DNA from: CAZTAR01 sp043813895
GTDB lineage: Bacteria; Planctomycetota; Phycisphaerae; UBA1845; UTPLA1
Direction of reading: 5' to 3'
Length of the DNA: 27,347 nucleotides
NCBI GenBank assembly: GCA_043813895.1
Contig: JBDRKQ010000070.1
Span: forward strand, 1 to 27,347
Shown piece after piece: positions 1 to 8,312 of this stretch. The stretch's first letter is position 1; the number at the start of each line of letters is the position of its first letter. A program made the position numbers and the translations under genes. Under the pieces are notes generated by a model. That model was not told the origin of the DNA. It worked only from the letters and a program-made list of their open reading frames with translations, and ran no database searches.

Positions 1-132
1 GCGGATGGCAAGCGGTACTTCCTCGAGACCGACAAACAGCACCAGATGAACGAACAAGGCCAGATTCGCTCGGCCCTGACCCTGCCGGATCAAGAGGGCT
101 GGACGCGCATGCCTGAATACACCGGTGGGTAG
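1..132 (+). CDS. C-terminal fragment of an unrecognised protein
   Basis: Frame 1 is open from the window edge to a TAG at 130-132 and gives the last 43 residues of a protein whose start lies outside the window. The tail is hydrophilic (it reads ADGKRYFLETDKQHQ at the start and ends MPEYTGG) and shows no membrane segment or recognisable motif. It is taken as coding because codon use looks like the neighbouring genes and it runs in from the edge, but the fragment is too short to assign a family. Its orientation is convergent with the minus-strand surface protein whose stop codon is at 228. Confidence 0.45.
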   Translation, partial: ADGKRYFLETDKQHQMNEQGQIRSALTLPDQEGWTRMPEYTGG

Positions 133-227
133 ACAACGATCTCCACTTCAAGACGCAATCCACCGGAACGAGAAACAAATCACCTCTCGGCCCCACCGGA
201 GGCAGGATTCCCATGCCACAGCGCTGG

Positions 228-3200
228 TTAGGGATTGAGCAGTTCGTTGACAAGAAATGGTACATCGAGTTCATCCACACCACCACTCTCGTCAAAGTCG
301 CCGTTGAGGCTGCAACCGTAGCCGTTCGAGTAGTACACTGACACGTCAATGACTGCCCACACAAACGCCTGGATGTCAAGGCCGTTGACCTCCCCGTCGC
401 AGTTCAGGTCGCCAGGCAGCCCTTCAACCTGGCCCATGTATCCGTTTATGATCGTCCCACCGCTGTTGACGAATTCGGTGCGCCAGTAAAGATGCAGGCC
501 GTTCAGATCCAGCACGGACCCGGCATTCAGGACCAGCGAGTCAACATACAGCGCCTCTGCGGCACCGCCGACACCACCGCGGTTGCCGTTGTCAATGTTG
601 TCCACTAACCGGACGTCGCCGACGTCCGCGCCGCCGACGGTGAGCTTGCCAAGCGAGAAGTTGTTGTCATAACCCGCCATGACGGTGTCTTTGTCCTCGC
701 AGGCAACTTCCAGGTCTTCGGTCTGTCCGGTCCCGCCCTCGAAGATCAGCTCCAGGTTGGCCAGACCTGCCAGGTCGACTTCGCTGGTGCTCTCATTCTC
801 GAAGTTCGCACCGGTCATGTGGATCTTGTTGCCGGCTGCGGCCGTGAAAGTGCTGTCGGCCCCGAAGTACAGCAAGTCGGAGACGGTAATGTCTACACCG
901 GCGCCGGTGATGTTGAACGTGCCACTGCCGCTTCCACCTACTAGCAGAGATCCAGCGTTCAACACCCCTGCCAAGATGACGTAGGTCCCGCTGCTGCCAG
1001 AAGCCTGGCCGAGTCCGAGGTCCGTGTTTATGACATTTGATCCACCGGTCTGCGTGAAAGTGCCCGTGCCCTCGCTGCCGATGAATTCATAACTTGCCGA
1101 CAGACTGCCGGCACCGCTCAGTTCATACGTACCGGTGCTGCCAGCATGGTACGCGAGCTCGAGTCCGCCTATCGGGCCGATCGTGTTTGTCCCGCCGCTT
1201 TGCGCAAACGTACCGGTGCTGTCGTAGCCAATGAAGACGTCCAGAGCGCTAATCGTCCCATCAGTTTGTGTGAACTGGCCAGGGGCGTCGTAGCCAACCA
1301 TGAGCTGCCCACCCACTTGCAGGCTCTGGCTAACTCCCACCGTATAGCCGCCCGGGCTGCCGCCACCGGCGTGGCCGATCTGCAGACTTCCTCCGAAAGA
1401 CACGTTATCGCCGAAGCCGGAAAGGCCATTTACGCGGAGTACGCCACCCGCATTGTTGAACGTCGCACCAACATCCACCTCCGCGACATCGGCGACGATC
1501 AACCCATCATTGAGATTGACCGTGCCAGGCTCCCAGACCTTCAGCGTGTTACCGACATCCACAGTGCCTTCGTTGTCAACCGTCATCGTGCCGGTCCCGT
1601 CGCCGGGCTCGTAGTCATCGCCTCCGACGTAGAGCGAACTGGCGTTGGTCCAGGTCGAACCGGGGCCATCGATGGTTGCAGCCGCCGCAAGACCACTCAG
1701 GGCCGTGATGATGCCCTCAGAGCTCGACACGGTGGCGCCGGTGTTGATTGTGATGGATCCAGAAGAATAGATGGCCAGCGGACCACCTATCAAGATCCAG
1801 CCACCGTTGCTGACCTCGACCATGGCGGAGATGGCTCCGCCTCCCCCAACGGTAAGCCAAACGTCATACTCCAGCGTGGAACTACTGCCGTCGACATAGA
1901 TTTCTCCTTCGCCTCCTGCCACAGTGAAACTCTTGCCGACGGTACCGATTACGCTGCGCACGTACCCCCCGTCGGTGATGTTCAACGTGCCGGTGCTTTG
2001 TGCCCCAACGACGAGCCGGTTCGATATCAACAAGTCCTGGTCGATAATCCATTGTGAGCCAGTGCCGGTAACGGTGGCGGTGCCATCGGATCCGATTCCA
2101 TAGCCGATGAGGCCGGACATGCTGGAGACCGCACCGCCACTCACGTTGAATGCACCGGCGCCATCGTGACCGACAGTGATGGCATAGCCGACATCCAAGG
2201 TTCCGTCCGAGATGGTGTAAGTCCCGTATGAGCCGGGCTCATGACCGAGGAAGAGGCTTGCCACGGGCACGGAGTTTGTCCCACCAGTCTGCGTAAACTG
2301 GCCCGAGCCCGCGTAGCCGATGATTTCGTGATCGTTCACTGCATACAGCTCACCTGTGCCGCTCAGTGCGTACGTTCCGTTGGAGCCGGCGAACTCGCCG
2401 AGGTAGAGTGTATAGCCAACTGTATTTGTGCCGCTGGTTTGCGTGAATGTCGCGCTGTCGATCGAACCAATAATCTGGTCGCGAGAAACAAGGTCCCCAC
2501 TAGTCAGATTAACGGTAGCCCCGTTGCCCGGCGCGTCGAGGATCAGGTCGTGCGGATCAAGGAGTTCGACGAGACCGCCGTTGATGTTCAGGGTCCCGTC
2601 ATAGGTCCAGTCCTGCCCGACCGACAAAGTGCCGAAGGGTCGAACGTTGATTGTGTTCGCATCCAAGGTTCCGCCGGTCCAGCTGAAAGCAGCGGTGCCG
2701 TCGTAGTCGTACCCCACGTGCACGGTTGATGCTGACAGATCCCCGCCACTTAGGTCATACGTCCCATCACTCAGGGGAGAGTAGCCGAGGTACAACTCGT
2801 TCGAGACCGAATTCGTCCCGCCGGTTTGGGTGAAAGTGCCAACTCCCCCGGCACCGATGTACTGCTCTGTTGAAGACAACTCGCCGAATTCCAGCAGTTC
2901 GACCGTGCCGCTTTCTCCGAGATGCTCGCCAAGCCACAGGGACTGGCAGACCTCGCCGGCTTGAGTGATCTGAGCCGTTCCATAGTTGTTGATGTAGGCG
3001 GTAACGGCAGCCGATGGCTCGCCTGCGGTCCAGTTGTCCGCATTGCTCCAATCGCCCGTACCGACTTGCCAGCAGGTGTCGCCACCCTGGGGCTGGAATT
3101 CGTACGCGCCCATGTCCACGATTTCCGGTTCGGGATGCTCGGGAGAGCCAACGCCGGTCGTCGCGGTGTCTGGGTCGTCCACGAAGCGTGGGTTGAGGTC

Positions 3201-4352
3201 GAGATCAAACGGCGTCTGTTCGGCTGTGTTGCCATCCTCGTCCAGATCGGCCTCGTCCGGCGGCACGGCGTTATTGTCACCCGCGTCGATGCACAGCGAT
3301 CCGGGTTGAAGGCGATAATCGCCACTTCCCGGATTGGTGAACAGCGGGGCGGTGTCGATGCAGCCTGGGCCAAACCAAGGTTCACCTGTTCCGCCCTCAA
3401 TGTCGCTGTGGGCTGCGACAGGGCTGCCGGAATTCACGTTGATCTCATCGGGCGAGTCGCCCCAGAGGATGCAGTTAACAATGATCGGGTTGGCATAGGC
3501 ACAGTAGATGCCACCGCCACCGTATTCGGCGAGGTTTCCGCTGATCGCTGTGTTGATGATTGTGGGGTTGCTGTTCTCACAGTAGACACCACCACCGATG
3601 CCATCGATGGCTGAGTTTCCGCTAACCACGCAGCTGGTGATCACCGGATCGCTTGTGCCGAAGCAGAAGACGCCGCCGCCACCGTATTCGGCGAGGTTTC
3701 CGCTGATCGCTGTGTTGATGATTGTGGGGCTACTGGTGCCAAAACAGATGATGCCGCCGCCATCTGCAGCCGCCGTGTTCTCCCTGATCGTGCAGTTGGT
3801 GACTACCGGGCTGCTATAGAGGTCGCAGTAGATGCCGCCGCCGTAGTCGGCTGAGTTTCCGCTGATCGAGCAATTGGTAATCGTTGGGTTGCTGGAATCG
3901 AAACAGTGGACCGCGCCGCCGTTGGGGTCTGAACCATTCGTAATGCTAAAGCCCTCGACCACTGCGTCCGGTCCTTCACCCGAGTGGAAGTAGAATCCAC
4001 GACCGTTGCCCTCACAATCGATGATGCAGTTGTCCGGGCCGTTATCACTGTGGACGGTGATGGCCTTGCCGCCGAAGTCGAGGTCCTTGTTGCCGGGGCC
4101 GGTGTAGGTGCCGTCGAGGACGAGCACGTCGTCACCGTTGGCCGCAACCGCCGCGTCGATGCCTTCCTGAATAGCGTCAAAGGGATGATCGGCGGAGCCA
4201 TCCTCGGCCAAGTCGCTGACCGCCGGATCGCCCGGGCCGGGGTCGTTGGGCGCGTCGTCGTCCACGTACCAGGTGGTCTGCGCCTTGACGGCGGTAGCCA
4301 ACAGACAAACGAGGCTGCAAACACAAATCTGTCGAAAATGTTGAGACTTCAT
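228..4352 (-). CDS. Secreted beta-helix / autotransporter-like repeat protein with C-terminal dockerin domain
   Basis: Predicted giant extracellular or cell-surface protein of 1374 aa. The chosen ATG at 4352 follows a strong AGGAGG-type ribosome binding site (4355-4366); an upstream in-frame start at 4409 lacks one and would bury the signal peptide. Residues 1-24 form a signal peptide (hydrophobic CSLVCLLATAVKA, then QTTW). Residues about 25-430 are a right-handed parallel beta-helix built from short repeats of the type NPTITNCSISGNSA-GGGIYC. About 450-1300 consists of autotransporter-passenger-like repeats with recurring GTFTQTGGTN and YLG...GTYxLSG motifs. Residues 1314-1374 hold two EF-hand-like loops (DLNCDGEVNGLD and DFDESGGVDELD), a dockerin type I-like module common on planctomycete surface proteins. 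There is no outer-membrane beta-barrel, so it is not a classical type V autotransporter. An adhesion or polysaccharide-related role is only a guess. Confidence 0.88.
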   Translation of the reverse strand: MKSQHFRQICVCSLVCLLATAVKAQTTWYVDDDAPNDPGPGDPAVSDLAEDGSADHPFDAIQEGIDAAVAANGDDVLVLDGTYTGPGNKDLDFGGKAITVHSDNGPDNCIIDCEGNGRGFYFHSGEGPDAVVEGFSITNGSDPNGGAVHCFDSSNPTITNCSISGNSADYGGGIYCDLYSSPVVTNCTIRENTAAADGGGIICFGTSSPTIINTAISGNLAEYGGGGVFCFGTSDPVITSCVVSGNSAIDGIGGGVYCENSNPTIINTAISGNLAEYGGGGIYCAYANPIIVNCILWGDSPDEINVNSGSPVAAHSDIEGGTGEPWFGPGCIDTAPLFTNPGSGDYRLQPGSLCIDAGDNNAVPPDEADLDEDGNTAEQTPFDLDLNPRFVDDPDTATTGVGSPEHPEPEIVDMGAYEFQPQGGDTCWQVGTGDWSNADNWTAGEPSAAVTAYINNYGTAQITQAGEVCQSLWLGEHLGESGTVELLEFGELSSTEQYIGAGGVGTFTQTGGTNSVSNELYLGYSPLSDGTYDLSGGDLSASTVHVGYDYDGTAAFSWTGGTLDANTINVRPFGTLSVGQDWTYDGTLNINGGLVELLDPHDLILDAPGNGATVNLTSGDLVSRDQIIGSIDSATFTQTSGTNTVGYTLYLGEFAGSNGTYALSGTGELYAVNDHEIIGYAGSGQFTQTGGTNSVPVASLFLGHEPGSYGTYTISDGTLDVGYAITVGHDGAGAFNVSGGAVSSMSGLIGYGIGSDGTATVTGTGSQWIIDQDLLISNRLVVGAQSTGTLNITDGGYVRSVIGTVGKSFTVAGGEGEIYVDGSSSTLEYDVWLTVGGGGAISAMVEVSNGGWILIGGPLAIYSSGSITINTGATVSSSEGIITALSGLAAAATIDGPGSTWTNASSLYVGGDDYEPGDGTGTMTVDNEGTVDVGNTLKVWEPGTVNLNDGLIVADVAEVDVGATFNNAGGVLRVNGLSGFGDNVSFGGSLQIGHAGGGSPGGYTVGVSQSLQVGGQLMVGYDAPGQFTQTDGTISALDVFIGYDSTGTFAQSGGTNTIGPIGGLELAYHAGSTGTYELSGAGSLSASYEFIGSEGTGTFTQTGGSNVINTDLGLGQASGSSGTYVILAGVLNAGSLLVGGSGSGTFNITGAGVDITVSDLLYFGADSTFTAAAGNKIHMTGANFENESTSEVDLAGLANLELIFEGGTGQTEDLEVACEDKDTVMAGYDNNFSLGKLTVGGADVGDVRLVDNIDNGNRGGVGGAAEALYVDSLVLNAGSVLDLNGLHLYWRTEFVNSGGTIINGYMGQVEGLPGDLNCDGEVNGLDIQAFVWAVIDVSVYYSNGYGCSLNGDFDESGGVDELDVPFLVNELLNP
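3514..3729. repeat. Pair of identical 54-bp direct repeats inside the beta-helix gene
   Basis: Positions 3514-3567 and 3676-3729 are identical over 54 bp and lie 162 bp apart. They encode the same beta-helix coil segment (PTIINTAISGNLAEYGGGG) twice, in the same reading frame. Neighbouring coils are only loosely similar, so this looks like a recent in-frame duplication or gene-conversion event that added coils to the helix. Confidence 0.85.
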
Positions 4353-4718
4353 GGCTTTCCTCCTGAGACGTGTGTGGTGTGAGAAGGGCCACGTTCTTTG
4401 GGGTGCCAATGATAACCGCCGGCATGTCCGGACTCAACTGGATTCACGGCTCTTACTCGACTTCGGCGAACTGCGGCCGCGGCAACGGTCCTTGGCCCCG
4501 TTGGAGCCGGTTGAAACGCAGGGCTTCCTCCACCGCAGCATCCGAATCCATGGAACCCGACAATCCAAGCCCTTGGCAGTTTTGGAGGACGGAGGATAAT
4601 GGCTCAAGGCGCCGATCCTGGGGAACGGACAAGCCCCCAAGACCTGAGCTTCGGAAGGTTGAAAGACGGACAGTCCCGTTTCCCTGTCGGGAGCGGTGAA
4701 AACTCAAGGTGACTACGG
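4353..4718. other. Divergent intergenic region, 366 bp
   Basis: This stretch separates the divergently transcribed surface-protein gene and the topoisomerase gene, so it must hold both promoters. The minus-strand ribosome binding site is at 4355-4366 and the plus-strand one (AAGGTGA) is at 4706-4712. I see no convincing -35/-10 pair, RNA gene or conserved ORF; the short open frames here look like chance frames in GC-rich DNA. Confidence 0.5.
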
Positions 4719-5900
4719 ATGGCCAAGAAACCCGCCGGCAAGGAAAAGATAGCCGCGACCGGAAGGAAGCGGGCAACGACCCAGCAGGCTCGCTCGACAT
4801 CACGCGGCAGTAAGACGCCCACCGCTGAGAAGATTGTCGGCCTGGCCGAGTCCGTCGTCGCGTCCGCCAAAAAACGCCGCGATCCCGCGATCGAGATTCC
4901 GCTGCGCACACTCTCGAACGCCGAGTACAACAAGGCAAAGCGGATCATCGAGATGGGGGGCAAGACCGCCACGCGAAACTTCTTCGACCTGAACAAGGCC
5001 AAGACCTTCATGCAGACGGTCCTGATTGCCAGCGGGTGCAAAAGGCTCATCGACGAGGACAAGACCGTCAGCATTCGTGGGCTCTACTACCTCTCCAAAC
5101 ACACGATCCCCGGCACGAAGGAGAAGACCTTCGACAACCAGGGTGACAGCGATCCCGTCATCGAGGACGTCGAGGTCGCCCTCGAATCCTTGCGAGAAGA
5201 GCTCCACGTCTTCGCCAGCAGCCGCGGCACCATCGCCGGAAACCTCACAATCGTCAGCAAGGGCGACGAAATCGACCTCCGCCGAATGGGCGCGGGCGGC
5301 TTCGGCATCCCCGGCATCGTCGAGCCTGACGTGCTCAAGCTCAAACGCTGCAACGCCAGGTTCATCCTGCACGTTGAAAAAGACACCGTCTGGCAGCGGT
5401 TCAACGAGGACAAGTTCTGGAAGAAGCACAACTGCATCCTCACACACGGCAACGGCCAGCCCCCGCGCGGCGTCCGCCGCCTGCTGCACCGGATGCACCA
5501 TGAGCTGAAGCTGCCCCTCTATTGCCTGCTCGATAACGACCCCTGGGGGTACTACATCTACAGCGTCATCAAGCAGGGCTCGATCAACCTGGCGTTCGAG
5601 TCGAAGCGCATGGCCGTGCCCGACGCGAGGTTCATCGGCGTTCGCAGCCACGACTACGAAGAGTACGGCCTCTCCGACGACGTCAAGATCGCCATCGACG
5701 ACAAAGACATCAAACGCGCCAAACAAATCCTCGCCTATCCCTGGTTCCAAGGTAAGCGGGAGTGGAAGAAGGAAATCGAAGCAATGCTCAAGCACGGCTT
5801 CAAAATGGAAGTCGAGTCGCTACTCACCAAAAGCATCAGCTTCGTGACCGAAACATACATGCCGCAACGCCTGCGGCAACGGTCGAAGTGGCTGGATTGA
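4719..5900 (+). CDS. DNA topoisomerase VI subunit A / Spo11-like protein
   Basis: A 393-aa protein of the Top6A/Spo11 family, the DNA-cleaving subunit of type IIB topoisomerase. The ATG at 4719 follows AAGGTGA at 6-nt spacing. Residues 1-55 form a Lys/Arg/Thr-rich, probably disordered extension. The 5Y-CAP part contains SIRGLYY (119-124), where Y124 matches the catalytic tyrosine (second Tyr of the RxxYY pattern in Spo11). The Toprim part follows, with the acidic triad candidates E220 in HVEKD and D272/D274 in LDNDPWG, plus the GxP segment HGNGQPPRG (243-251). All key residues are present, so an active nuclease/ligase is expected. The GHKL ATPase partner (subunit B) is normally next door but is absent from the adjacent intergenic region and from both neighbouring genes. 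The gene stands alone between a divergent surface-protein gene and a convergent peptidase gene (33-bp gap). Databases sometimes label such proteins as topoisomerase IV subunit A, which is a different, type IIA family. Confidence 0.9.
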   Translation: MAKKPAGKEKIAATGRKRATTQQARSTSRGSKTPTAEKIVGLAESVVASAKKRRDPAIEIPLRTLSNAEYNKAKRIIEMGGKTATRNFFDLNKAKTFMQTVLIASGCKRLIDEDKTVSIRGLYYLSKHTIPGTKEKTFDNQGDSDPVIEDVEVALESLREELHVFASSRGTIAGNLTIVSKGDEIDLRRMGAGGFGIPGIVEPDVLKLKRCNARFILHVEKDTVWQRFNEDKFWKKHNCILTHGNGQPPRGVRRLLHRMHHELKLPLYCLLDNDPWGYYIYSVIKQGSINLAFESKRMAVPDARFIGVRSHDYEEYGLSDDVKIAIDDKDIKRAKQILAYPWFQGKREWKKEIEAMLKHGFKMEVESLLTKSISFVTETYMPQRLRQRSKWLD

Positions 5901-5933
5901 GACAAGTCAAGAAGGCCGGGTGGCACTCGAACG

Positions 5934-7889
5934 CTACTCCGCCCCCCTCACCGTCGGTGTGATCTCCAGCGTGAGGGTTTTGCCGTCGCGCTCGACTACC
6001 ACCTTCACCGCCTCTCCGATCTTCGCGCCGACCAGTGCATCGGCGTAGTCGCGCAGGCTCGCGATCTTCTTGCCCGCGAATTCCACGATGACGTCGCCGC
6101 CTTTGAGGCCCGCCTGTTCCGCCGGTCCGCCCGGCCGCACGGCCGACAGCCTCACGCCGTTCTCACCGCTCGACGCGAAGTCCGGAACGATGCCCGTGTA
6201 CGTCCGACGCTGCATCCGCCCCGTCGCAGGCGCGGCGTGTTCGACCTTGGCGTAAGCGATTTCAAAGCCCTGCCGCTGCGATTCCTCGATCAACGTCCGC
6301 GCGAACTTCGCGATTCGTTCCATGCCTGCGTAGTTGAGCGTTTCCGCGTCGTCGGTCGGCCGGTTGTAGTCCTCGTGCAGGTCGCTGAAAAACGCCAACA
6401 CGGGAACGCCCTTGGTGTAGAACCCGGTGCTGTCGGTCGGCAGATACGGGTCCGCCTTCAGAACAGGCGCAAAGCCGGCCGCGGCATTCGCCCGCTCGAC
6501 CATCTCCGGCCAGGCCGGCGACGAGCCGACGCCCTGCACGATCAACTTGTTGTCTCGCAGCCTGCCGACCATGTCGAAGTTGAAGTACGCGACGATCTTC
6601 TCCAGCGGAATCAGCGGGTGGTTCACGAAATGGCTCGACCCGACCAGGCCCAACTCCTCTCCGCTCCAACATGCGAACAGAATCCCCCGTCGCGGGATCG
6701 ACGCATCCACATCGCGTCGGGCGCCCGCAAGTGCCGCCGCCAATTCGAGCACGACGGCCGTACCAGACGCATTGTCGTCCGCGCCGTTATGGATCTGCCC
6801 CTGCTCGCCCGCCTTCGCAAGCGACCCCATCCCCTCGCCGTGGCCTATATGATCGTAGTGCGCCCCGACGGCTACATACTCGTCGCAGCCGCCCGTCGGC
6901 GGTAGCACGCCGATGATGTTGCGGCACGTCTTCTCAACACGCTTTAGCGCGACGGCAAGCCGCACCCGGCTACCCGTTGCGCTCTTCACGTGCGGACTCA
7001 ACGCGCCGCCGTCGAGACTTGTCTGAAGCGTCATAGTGTCCTCGCCCATCGGCGACAGCAGCCGGTCCGCCGCCTCGATGCTGATCGAAACCGCCGGGAT
7101 CGGCACCCCCGCCGTCCGATCGTCGGTACGGAATCGCACAAGCTTCCCGCCGCCCGGCGAGTTCGGACCTGTCACGAGCAGAAACGCCTTCGCCCCCCGG
7201 TCGGCCGCCAGCTTCGCCTTGTATCGGTCCCCCGCATACAGGCTGAGTTCCTGCCGCCGCTCCGCCGACACGCCCTCAGGCAAATCGCGAAGCGCCAACA
7301 CGACCTTCCCCTTCGCATCCAGATAGCGGTACGAATCGTAGGTCTTGTCACCGTCACCCGGCTCGACCAATGCATAGCCTGCGAAGACGATCTCACCCTC
7401 CACGACGCCACTCGCCGAAAACGTCAGCGGCCGAAAGTCCGTGTCGATGCGAAATGGCCCCGGCTCCGCTGACGACGATGCAAGTTTGTCAGACGATGCA
7501 GGCTTTTCAGTCGAAGACGACGTAAGCACTTCGAGCGTGTTTCCGTCAGGCACCTGCCGCACCCCGGCCGCAAACGTGAACGGCTGGAAGTAATCATCGC
7601 AACCCGGCGCGGCCCCCAGTCCCGCAGTCTGAAACGCCGCCGCCATGTAACGACCCGCGCGGAGCACTCCCGGCGAACCAGTCAACCGGCCCTCGCATGC
7701 GTCCGACGCGATGAACTCGACGTCGCACCGCAGATCGGCAGCCGTAATCGCCGACGTGAGCTGCGAGATTCTCTCCGTCTGTTCGCGCGGCGCCAGGGTG
7801 GCATCCGGCCCCTGACACGCGCTGTAGAACAAGCCAGTGCCAACCGCAATACCAACGGCCGCAACAACGCTTACGCCTGATCGTCTCAT
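5934..7889 (-). CDS. M28-family zinc aminopeptidase with PA and PDZ domains
   Basis: A 651-aa exported metallopeptidase. The start at 7889 has GGAG at 7-nt spacing, and a TATACT box at 7971-7976 lies between it and an upstream in-frame ATG at 7982, which rules that longer start out. Residues 1-25 are a signal sequence ending YSAC, so a lipoprotein is possible though the lipobox is poor. Residues about 150-310 look like a protease-associated (PA) insert. The M28 catalytic part has GAHYDHIGHG (342-351), NGADDNASG (368-376), the catalytic/ligand pair GEEL (410-413), DMVGR (439-443) and the late ligand in HEDYNRPTDD (505-514), so all five two-zinc ligand positions are filled. Residues about 569-648 form a PDZ domain (GGPAEQAGLKGGDVI). 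It is expected to cleave N-terminal residues from peptides in the periplasm. It is convergent with the topoisomerase gene. Confidence 0.92.
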   Translation of the reverse strand: MRRSGVSVVAAVGIAVGTGLFYSACQGPDATLAPREQTERISQLTSAITAADLRCDVEFIASDACEGRLTGSPGVLRAGRYMAAAFQTAGLGAAPGCDDYFQPFTFAAGVRQVPDGNTLEVLTSSSTEKPASSDKLASSSAEPGPFRIDTDFRPLTFSASGVVEGEIVFAGYALVEPGDGDKTYDSYRYLDAKGKVVLALRDLPEGVSAERRQELSLYAGDRYKAKLAADRGAKAFLLVTGPNSPGGGKLVRFRTDDRTAGVPIPAVSISIEAADRLLSPMGEDTMTLQTSLDGGALSPHVKSATGSRVRLAVALKRVEKTCRNIIGVLPPTGGCDEYVAVGAHYDHIGHGEGMGSLAKAGEQGQIHNGADDNASGTAVVLELAAALAGARRDVDASIPRRGILFACWSGEELGLVGSSHFVNHPLIPLEKIVAYFNFDMVGRLRDNKLIVQGVGSSPAWPEMVERANAAAGFAPVLKADPYLPTDSTGFYTKGVPVLAFFSDLHEDYNRPTDDAETLNYAGMERIAKFARTLIEESQRQGFEIAYAKVEHAAPATGRMQRRTYTGIVPDFASSGENGVRLSAVRPGGPAEQAGLKGGDVIVEFAGKKIASLRDYADALVGAKIGEAVKVVVERDGKTLTLEITPTVRGAE

Positions 7890-7970
7890 TCGGTTTCTCC
7901 AGATTCCCCACAGAGATTGTTGGCAGCCCGCCTGCCACGCAAGTCCCACGGGCACGACCGGCGACAGGAC

Positions 7971-7976
7971 AGTATA
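7971..7976 (-). promoter_or_regulatory. -10 box of the M28 peptidase gene
   Basis: The minus strand reads TATACT here, about 80 nt upstream of the peptidase start codon. It gives a leader of about 75 nt that includes the ribosome binding site. No good -35 hexamer is seen at 16-18 nt spacing. The same hexamer occurs upstream of several other genes in the window, which supports it as the local housekeeping -10. Confidence 0.5.
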
Positions 7977-8312
7977 CCGCATCTTCTGGCGACCAGAGAC
8001 GCCACCGTTGCTGCGCTCGTGGGTTGTTCGTCGCGTGCTGCCTCACCGGCAATCCTCACGCGGCCGATTGCGTCTGTGCGGACCTCGACGCAAACGGGAC
8101 ATTGGGCCCTGATGATGTTTCACTCTTCGTAACTGAGTTACTCGGTGCCGGGATGCCGTGAAGAGTCTCGCCGTAGGTCAACAGTGAAGTAACGCAAGAA
8201 CCGCTCCAGGCATTCGGGAGTCTGCCTCCCTGGTGCTCTTGGAGGGAGACGACCCCGATCGTGAGGAAAAGCCTCGCGCGGCGCACAACCCCCAAGGGCA
8301 GTTGGCTCCTCC
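7977..8312. other. Intergenic region with one stem-loop, 336 bp
   Basis: No gene is supported here. The only structure I see is an inverted repeat at 8220-8229 and 8241-8250 (9 of 10 pairs, 11-nt loop). It lies about 60 nt downstream of the ATP-grasp stop codon and could mark the 3' end of that operon. It is not followed by a T tract on the minus strand, so it is not a classical intrinsic terminator. Confidence 0.35.

Noticed and set aside
1146..2057. 303-codon plus-strand open frame
   Set aside because: It is antisense to the repeat region of the surface-protein gene and has no start signal or motif.
3514..3729. CRISPR-like direct repeats
   Set aside because: Only two copies, inside a coding region and in frame, with protein repeats that explain them; no spacers or cas genes.
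4409..4414. TATCAT as -10 of the surface-protein gene
   Set aside because: It matches 5 of 6 bases but has no -35 and no supporting pattern; such matches are frequent by chance.
4800..5795. 331-codon minus-strand open frame
   Set aside because: It is antisense to the topoisomerase gene, which has all catalytic motifs; the antisense product matches nothing.
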